10,057 nucleotides of DNA, from assembly GCA_023432565.1 (NCBI GenBank), contig JAEYUL010000137.1, forward strand, positions 1 through 10,057. The letters run 5' to 3'. Positions 5,641 through 10,057 of this stretch are shown one piece after another. The notes beneath the pieces were generated by a model, which was given only the letters and a program-made list of their open reading frames with translations, was not told the DNA's origin and ran no database searches. Within the stretch, counting starts at the first letter, position 1, and every line of letters begins with the position of its first letter. Both the position numbers and the translations under genes were made by a program. This DNA is from Actinomycetes bacterium. GTDB taxonomy: Bacteria; Actinomycetota; Actinomycetes; Actinomycetales; Cellulomonadaceae.

Positions 5641-6675
5641 TCAGCCGGTGACGACCTCGGAGCGGTGCGGGCGCGCCAGCAGCATAGGGGCGAGCTGGTC
5701 GACGGGCAGCCCCTCGTAGAGCACGCGGACGACGGCCTCCGTGATGGGCATCTCGATGCCCAGCCGACGTGCGAGCTCGAGCACCGGGCGGCACGTCTTG
5801 ACGGCCTCGGCCGTCCCGCCGGTCGCGGCGATCGCCTCGTCGAGGCCCATCCCCCGGCCGATGTGCCCGCCGAGGGTGTGGTTGCGAGAGTCGGGCGACG
5901 CGCACGTCGCCATCAGGTCGCCCATGCCCGCCAGTCCGGGGAACGTCTCGGGTGAGGCGCCGAGCGCGAGGCCCAGGCGTGTGATCTCGACCAGCCCGCG
6001 GGTGATGACGGTCGCCATGGTGTTGTAGCCCAGCCCACGACCCTGCGAGATGCCGACCGCGAGCGCGATGACGTTCTTCACGGCCCCGCACAGCTCGACG
6101 CCGACGACGTCCGGGTTGGTGTACGGGCGGAAGTAGGAGGACGCGACGGCACGTGCCACGAGAGCGGCCGTCCGCGGCGAGGTGGACGCGACGACCGTCG
6201 CGGTCGGCTGGTGGCGGGCGATCTCACGCGCCAGGTTCGGCCCGGACACCACCGCGACGCGCTCGTCGGGCAGGCCGAGGGTCTGGGCGACGACCTCGCT
6301 CATACGACAGTCCGTGCCGAGCTCCACACCCTTCATGAGGGAGACGACGACCGCGTCGTCGCGCAGGGTGCCGCGCAAGGGAGCGAGCGTGTCCCGCGCG
6401 ACCTGGGACGGGACGGCCACTGCGACGATCCGCGCCTGCGCGACCGCCGCGCAGGCGTCGGTCGTCGCGGTCACCGACACGGGCAGGTCGATCCCGGGCA
6501 GGTAGGCCTCGTTGCGGTGCTCGTCGGCGATCTGCCGCACGGTCTGCGGCGACCGGCCCCAGACCGTCACCTCGCAGCCCGCGTCGGCGAGCACCGCGGC
6601 GAACGTCGTCCCCCAGCTGCCGGTGCCCAGGACCGCGGCGCGCAGCGGCAGTCCCTGCTCGTCCACGGCCGTCAC
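5641..6675 (-). CDS. gpsA: Glycerol-3-phosphate dehydrogenase [NAD(P)+]
   Basis: GpsA reduces dihydroxyacetone phosphate to sn-glycerol-3-phosphate, the backbone for phospholipid synthesis. The 344-residue protein has the Rossmann loop VLGTGSWGTTFA (15-26, GxGxxG), MKG with K115, SGPNLAREI (144-152), and GAVKNVIAL with the catalytic lysine K200. Family stretches TRGLVEITRLGLALGA and GLAGMGDLMATC follow. The GTG at 6675 overlaps the TGA of the upstream acyltransferase gene in a GTGA arrangement (4 bp), so the two are almost certainly cotranscribed and translationally coupled. It ends at the hairpin shared with the convergent PLP-enzyme gene. Confidence 0.97.
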   Translation of the reverse strand: MTAVDEQGLPLRAAVLGTGSWGTTFAAVLADAGCEVTVWGRSPQTVRQIADEHRNEAYLPGIDLPVSVTATTDACAAVAQARIVAVAVPSQVARDTLAPLRGTLRDDAVVVSLMKGVELGTDCRMSEVVAQTLGLPDERVAVVSGPNLAREIARHQPTATVVASTSPRTAALVARAVASSYFRPYTNPDVVGVELCGAVKNVIALAVGISQGRGLGYNTMATVITRGLVEITRLGLALGASPETFPGLAGMGDLMATCASPDSRNHTLGGHIGRGMGLDEAIAATGGTAEAVKTCRPVLELARRLGIEMPITEAVVRVLYEGLPVDQLAPMLLARPHRSEVVTG

Positions 6676-7427
6676 GGCTGCCCGCGCTCTGCCGAGGTGT
6701 CCCCGGTCTCGCGACGCGTGGCCGGCTTGCGCATGTCGAAGCGCACGGCGGGCGCCGCCTCGCCGCGGATCTCGACGAGCAGCGCGGTGATCGCGTCCAT
6801 CACGCGCTCGGTCGCCTCACGCAACGTCGCGGCGTCCGGCGGCCGGTCGTAGAGATCGTCCAGCGCCACGGGCGGGCCGGCGACGATCGTGACCTTCTTG
6901 CGCGGGATCGGCTTGAGGAGCTTCTTGTAGCGGCCCAGCAGGTTCTGCGGGCCCCACTGCGCGACGGGGATGACGGGTGCGCGCGTGGTCAGCGCGAGCC
7001 GTGCGACGCCGGTCTTGCCCACCATGGGCCACAGGTCCGGGTCGCGCGTCAGCGTGCCCTCGGGGAACACCGCCACGGCCTCGCCGTCGGCGATGGCCTG
7101 GGCGGCGGCACCGAGCGACTCCCCGGCCGCTGCCGTGTTCCGGTGCACGGGGATCTGACCGGTCGCGCGCAGCACCGACCCGACGACCGGGATCGTGAAC
7201 AGCGACGCCTTCGCCAGGACGCGCGGCACGACGCCGTTGTCCCACAGGAAGTGCGCGAACGTCAGCGGGTCCACGTTCGTCATGTGGTTGGCCGCGACGA
7301 TGAACCCGCGATCCGTCGGGAAGTTCTCGACGCCGCTCCAGTCCGTCTTCGTCGTCGCCTTGAGCAACGGACGGACGATCCTGGCGACGTTGCGGTAGGC
7401 ACGGTTGGAACGAGCAGGCGGACGCAC
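6672..7427 (-). CDS. plsC: 1-acyl-sn-glycerol-3-phosphate acyltransferase family protein (PlsC-like)
   Basis: A 251-residue acyltransferase of the PlsC/LPLAT family, which adds a second acyl chain to lysophosphatidate at the membrane. The catalytic NHMTNVD (47-53) carries H48 and D53 of the HX4D motif, and FPEGT (121-125) is the phosphate-binding motif. The GQIPVHR stretch (90-96) and the PVIPVAQWG stretch are also typical. The GTG at 7427 is chosen because it follows TAGCCT (7440-7435) by seven bases; longer in-frame extensions run into murA and look non-coding. A basic RRETGDTSAERG tail is not conserved in the family. Its position directly ahead of gpsA places a glycerol-3-phosphate user beside its maker. 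The exact acyl acceptor is inferred from the family. Confidence 0.9.
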   Translation of the reverse strand: MRPPARSNRAYRNVARIVRPLLKATTKTDWSGVENFPTDRGFIVAANHMTNVDPLTFAHFLWDNGVVPRVLAKASLFTIPVVGSVLRATGQIPVHRNTAAAGESLGAAAQAIADGEAVAVFPEGTLTRDPDLWPMVGKTGVARLALTTRAPVIPVAQWGPQNLLGRYKKLLKPIPRKKVTIVAGPPVALDDLYDRPPDAATLREATERVMDAITALLVEIRGEAAPAVRFDMRKPATRRETGDTSAERGQP

Positions 7428-7434
7428 GACGAGC

Positions 7435-7440
7435 AGGCTA
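7435..7440 (-). promoter_or_regulatory. Internal -10 box for plsC-gpsA, leaderless type
   Basis: The minus strand reads TAGCCT, then seven bases, then the GTG at 7427. It lies in the 56-bp gap after murA, so plsC-gpsA may have its own promoter besides read-through from murA. A 6-bp stem GCCGGT/ACCGGC (7456-7461 with 7471-7476) and the palindrome CCGGTACCGG (7442-7451) lie just upstream. Confidence 0.45.
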
Positions 7441-7483
7441 CCCGGTACCGGCGCGGCCGGTTCTGCCGCGACCGGCACGCGGC

Positions 7484-8800
7484 TCAGTCGCGACTGAACT
7501 CGGCACCCAGCGCCGTCAGCTTGTCCATGAAGTGCTCGTATCCGCGGTCGATCAGGCTGATGCCACGCACCTGCGAGGTGCCCTTGGCCGTGAGCGCCGC
7601 GATGAGGTGGCTGAAGCCGCCGCGCAGGTCCGGGACCTCGATGTCCGCCGCCGACAGGGGCGTCGGCCCGCTGATCACGGCCGAGTGGTAGAAGTTGCGC
7701 TGGCCGAACCGGCACGGCCGGCCACCCAGGCACTCCTTGTAGACCTGGATCGTCGCGCCCATCCCGACGAGCGCGTCGACGAACCCGAAGCGGTTCTCGT
7801 ACACGGTCTCGTGCACGATCGACAGACCCTTGGCCTGCGTGAGGGCGACGACGAGCGGCTGCTGCCAGTCCGTCATGAAGCCCGGGTGCACGTCCGTCTC
7901 GAGCTGGATCGAGCGCAGGTCCCCGCCCGGGTGGAAGAAGCGGATACCCTCGTCGTCGACGACGAACTCGCCGCCCACCTTGCGGAACGTGTTGAGGAAC
8001 GTCGTCATCTCGGGCTGCGTGGCTCCGCGGACGTAGATGTCGCCGCCCGTCGCCAGCGCCGCCGACGCCCACGAGGCCGCCTCGATGCGGTCCGAGAGCG
8101 CCGTGTGCTGGTATCCCTCGAGGCGGTCGACGCCCTCGATCCGGATCACGCGGTCCGTGTCGACCGAGATGATCGCGCCCATCTTCTGCAGGACGTTGAT
8201 GAGGTCCATGATCTCGGGCTCGATCGCCGCACCCGCGAGCTCGGTGATGCCGTCGGCACGCACGGCCGTCAGCAGCAGCTGCTCGGTGGCGCCCACGCTC
8301 GGGTACGGCAGGGCGATCTTGGTGCCCTGCAGTCGCTGCGGCGCACTGAGGTAGATGCCCTGCGGCCGCTTCTCGACCACCGCACCGAACTGCCGCAGGA
8401 TGTCGAGGTGGTAGTTGATCGGCCGGTCGCCGATCCGGCAGCCGCCCAGGTCCGGGATGAAGGCCTCGCCCAGCCGGTGCAGCAGCGGGCCGCAGAACAG
8501 GATCGGGATCCGGCTCGAGCCCGCGTGCGCGTCGATGTCCGCGACGTGCGCGATCTCGACGTCGCTCGGATCGAGGTGCAACGTGCCCGTGACGTCGTCG
8601 ACGTCGACGCGCACGCCGTGCAGCTCGAGCAGCCCGCGCACGACCGCGACGTCACGGATCGCCGGGACGTTGCGCAGCACGCTGGGCGTCTCGCCGAGCA
8701 GTGCGGCGACCATCGCCTTGGAGACGAAGTTCTTGGCGCCCCTGACCGTGATCTCCCCGTGCAGGGGGTTGCCACCGTTGACGTACAGCAGATCGTTCAC
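7484..8800 (-). CDS. murA: UDP-N-acetylglucosamine 1-carboxyvinyltransferase
   Basis: MurA transfers enolpyruvate from phosphoenolpyruvate to UDP-GlcNAc, the first committed step of peptidoglycan synthesis. The 438-residue product has the full EPSP-synthase-type fold signature. VRGAKNFVSKAM (19-30) carries the substrate-binding K23/N24. The active-site loop GGCRIGDRPINYH (119-131) has the catalytic C121, the residue attacked by fosfomycin. HPGFMTDWQQP and the C-terminal IDRGYEHFMDKLTALGA follow. GTG 8800 is chosen because the conserved N-terminus LLYVNGGNPLHGEITVRG starts immediately after it, with GAGG about eight bases upstream. GAGGAT-N6-GTG could instead be a poor leaderless -10. An open frame continues upstream to about 8998 but reads as low-complexity sequence. 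Confidence 0.97.
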   Translation of the reverse strand: MNDLLYVNGGNPLHGEITVRGAKNFVSKAMVAALLGETPSVLRNVPAIRDVAVVRGLLELHGVRVDVDDVTGTLHLDPSDVEIAHVADIDAHAGSSRIPILFCGPLLHRLGEAFIPDLGGCRIGDRPINYHLDILRQFGAVVEKRPQGIYLSAPQRLQGTKIALPYPSVGATEQLLLTAVRADGITELAGAAIEPEIMDLINVLQKMGAIISVDTDRVIRIEGVDRLEGYQHTALSDRIEAASWASAALATGGDIYVRGATQPEMTTFLNTFRKVGGEFVVDDEGIRFFHPGGDLRSIQLETDVHPGFMTDWQQPLVVALTQAKGLSIVHETVYENRFGFVDALVGMGATIQVYKECLGGRPCRFGQRNFYHSAVISGPTPLSAADIEVPDLRGGFSHLIAALTAKGTSQVRGISLIDRGYEHFMDKLTALGAEFSRD

Positions 8801-8911
8801 GCGCCCATCCTCGCCTACGCGCGGCGCCGCGCCCGCTTGTCGGGCGGACGGCGACCGTCCTCGCACCACACCTTCACAGACCCCGGGCCGCGCCGCGAGC
8901 GAGACGGGGTC

Positions 8912-8953
8912 GGACGGCCGGGAGCCGCCCGACTGCGCAACCGCCGGCCGTCC
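8912..8953. repeat. 10-bp perfect inverted repeat upstream of murA
   Basis: GGACGGCCGG (8912-8921) pairs exactly with CCGGCCGTCC (8944-8953) around 22 bases. It abuts a small hairpin CTGGG/CCCAG (8953-8967). It lies 112-153 bases ahead of the murA start and well clear of the leuD terminator, so it is more likely tied to murA. Its role is unknown. Confidence 0.45.
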
Positions 8954-9013
8954 TGGGTTCTTCCCAGCGTCCCGCCGACCCCCTCGTGACGCGCGCACGC
9001 CGCGCCGGGACGC

Positions 9014-9048
9014 GTGAGCCCGGTGCGCCGCAGCGGCACCGGGCTCAC
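9014..9048 (-). terminator. Terminator of the leuC-leuD operon
   Basis: A perfect 13-bp inverted repeat (GTGAGCCCGGTGC, 9014-9026, with 9036-9048) encloses a 9-base loop. It begins 26 bases after the leuD stop on the minus strand. No T-run follows. It separates leuCD from the murA transcription unit. Confidence 0.75.
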
Positions 9049-9074
9049 ACGTACCGAGTGTCGCCGGCCGCGCC

Positions 9075-9737
9075 TCAGGCGGGGCTGCGGCCGATCGTCA
9101 CCTCGACCGGACGCGCGGCCTTGATCTCGACGGGCGGCAGGTGCTTGGCGGGCAGCGTCGCGGGACGCCACGGCTCGCGACGCGCCTCGAACGCGGAGAT
9201 CTCGTCGACGTGCTGCAGCGTCAGGCCGATGTCGTCCAGGCCCTCCATGAGCCGCCAGCGGGTGTAGTCGTCGACCTGGAACGGCACCACGACGTCGTCG
9301 CACAGGACCGTGCGGGACTCGAGGTCGACCGTGACCTCGGTGCCCGGCCGGGTCTCGAGGATCTTCCAGATGAGCTCGATGTCCTCCTGCGCGACCTGCG
9401 CGGCGAGCAGACCCTGCTTGCCCGAGTTCCCGCGGAAGATGTCGGCGAACCGCGACGCGAGGACGACCTTGAAGCCGTAGTCCTTCAGGGCCCACACGGC
9501 GTGCTCACGCGAGGAGCCGGTACCGAAGTCCGGACCGGCGACGAGCACGGAGCCCGAGCGGTAGGCGTCCTGGTTGAGGACGAACGCGGGGTCCCCGCGC
9601 CACGCGGCGAACAGCGCGTCCTCGAAGCCCGTGCGCGTGACGCGCTTGAGGTACACGGTCGGGATGATCTGGTCGGTGTCGACGTTGCTGCGGCGCAGCG
9701 GGACGCCGACGCCGGTGTGCTGGGTGAACTTCTCCAT
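9075..9737 (-). CDS. leuD: 3-isopropylmalate dehydratase small subunit
   Basis: LeuD is the swivelling domain of isopropylmalate isomerase. With LeuC it converts 2-isopropylmalate to 3-isopropylmalate in leucine synthesis. The 220-residue protein shows NVDTDQIIP (18-26), AGPDFGTGSSREHA (67-80, substrate-binding loop), RFADIFRGNSGKQGLL and the DDYTRWRLMEGLDDIGLTL stretch near the C-terminus. The ATG at 9737 is preceded by an AGAAGG ribosome site eight bases upstream. It lies 32 bp after leuC on the same strand and ends in the hairpin at 9014-9048, so leuCD is one operon. Length and motifs are normal. Confidence 0.97.
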   Translation of the reverse strand: MEKFTQHTGVGVPLRRSNVDTDQIIPTVYLKRVTRTGFEDALFAAWRGDPAFVLNQDAYRSGSVLVAGPDFGTGSSREHAVWALKDYGFKVVLASRFADIFRGNSGKQGLLAAQVAQEDIELIWKILETRPGTEVTVDLESRTVLCDDVVVPFQVDDYTRWRLMEGLDDIGLTLQHVDEISAFEARREPWRPATLPAKHLPPVEIKAARPVEVTIGRSPA

Positions 9738-9769
9738 GGGGCTGCCTTCTCTCGTCTCTCGTCGTCCGG

Positions 9770-10057
9770 TCAGACCGTCTGGAGGTCGGCCACGTCGGTC
9801 AGGGGCGTGCCGTCCGGCGCGGGCTCGCCGGTGCCGAGGTCGCCGTACGACGAGAGCGTGCCCCGGATGGCGGTCGCCGCGGCGACGAGCGGGGACACGA
9901 GATGCGTGCGGCCGCCCTTGCCCTGGCGGCCCTCGAAGTTGCGGTTCGACGTCGACGCCGAGCGCTCTCCCGGCGCGAGCTGGTCCGGGTTCATGCCCAG
10001 GCACATCGAGCAGCCCGCGTTGCGCCACTCCGCGCCGAAGTCCAGGAAGATCTTGTC
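9770..10057 (-). CDS. leuC: 3-isopropylmalate dehydratase large subunit, C-terminal part
   Basis: The last 95 codons of LeuC; the rest lies beyond the right edge. LeuC holds the [4Fe-4S] cluster of the isomerase. The visible part has GCSMCLGMNPD, whose CxxC supplies two of the three cluster cysteines, then the conserved SASTSNRNFEGRQGKGGRTHLVSP stretch that contacts substrate, and LVAAATAIRG. The frame is open to the window edge and ends at a TGA (9772-9770), 32 bp before leuD. Confidence 0.97.
   Translation of the reverse strand, partial: DKIFLDFGAEWRNAGCSMCLGMNPDQLAPGERSASTSNRNFEGRQGKGGRTHLVSPLVAAATAIRGTLSSYGDLGTGEPAPDGTPLTDVADLQTV

Larger units (their letters stand above)
8801..9074. other. 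Gap between murA and leuD with several inverted repeats
   Basis: This 274-base stretch has no convincing gene. Besides the leuD terminator (9014-9048) it holds several perfect inverted repeats. CGCCCG-N5-CGGGCG lies at 8830-8846 and GGACGG-CGA-CCGTCC at 8846-8860; they share one base, so both cannot form fully. GGACGGCCGG-N22-CCGGCCGTCC lies at 8912-8953, next to CTGGG-N5-CCCAG at 8953-8967. It must contain the murA promoter, though I see no good -35/-10 pair. The repeats may be a structured murA leader or protein-binding sites. Confidence 0.5.

Noticed and set aside
7532..8989. Long plus-strand open frame opposite murA
   Set aside because: It is antisense to a well-conserved gene and reads as Arg/Asp/Val/His-rich low-complexity protein, a typical GC-driven shadow.
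8801..8998. N-terminal extension of murA, in frame to about 8998
   Set aside because: The extra 66 residues are Arg/Gly/Ala/Pro-rich with no family match, and the conserved MurA N-terminus begins right after GTG 8800.
8801..9074. Small HU-type gene between leuD and murA, as found in some actinobacteria
   Set aside because: No frame here encodes a Lys-rich HU-like protein; only low-complexity frames are present.
1..10057. Mobile element, attachment site, CRISPR array or phage gene
   Set aside because: No transposase or integrase motif, no terminal or spaced repeats, and uniform composition throughout.

Overview
This is a very high-GC, gene-dense stretch of actinobacterial chromosome. Codon use is strongly GC3-biased and GTG starts are common. 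Several genes have a TANNNT -10 box placed directly before the start codon, as in leaderless transcripts. Gene content and order (leuC-leuD-murA-plsC-gpsA-ddl-DUF3515-thiL-rpmB-DAK2) fit a Cellulomonas-like member of the Micrococcales; the genus is an inference from content and composition, not a database match. Nothing points to a mobile element, phage, CRISPR array or rRNA/tRNA gene.

Layout from left to right. The N-terminal half of a DAK2-domain (FakA/YloV-like) protein runs leftwards off the window (1-429, minus). A 317-base intergenic region follows, holding a probable promoter and a hairpin-rich leader for rpmB (747-938, plus), which ends at a strong hairpin. A GNAT acetyltransferase (1032-1556, plus) converges on thiL (1565-2566, minus). 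thiL diverges from a DUF3515 lipoprotein (2686-3171, plus), which converges on ddl (3176-4402, minus). ddl diverges, across only 35 bp, from a transsulfuration-family PLP enzyme (4438-5610, plus). That gene converges through a hairpin on gpsA (5641-6675, minus). gpsA overlaps the acyltransferase gene plsC (6672-7427, minus) by 4 bp, and murA (7484-8800, minus) lies upstream of plsC. A 274-base gap with several hairpins separates murA from leuD (9075-9737, minus) and the 3' end of leuC (from 9770, minus).

The genes form a housekeeping block. The minus-strand genes supply cell-envelope precursors: MurA makes UDP-GlcNAc-enolpyruvate, Ddl makes D-Ala-D-Ala, GpsA makes glycerol-3-phosphate, and the acyltransferase acts in phospholipid synthesis. 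ThiL makes thiamine diphosphate and LeuC/LeuD isomerise isopropylmalate for leucine. Single plus-strand genes are interleaved among them.

No clearly new system was found. The points most worth a second look are the repeated leaderless-type starts, the very compact ddl/PLP divergent promoter, the PLP enzyme's non-standard active-site motifs, and the structured DNA or RNA ahead of rpmB and murA.
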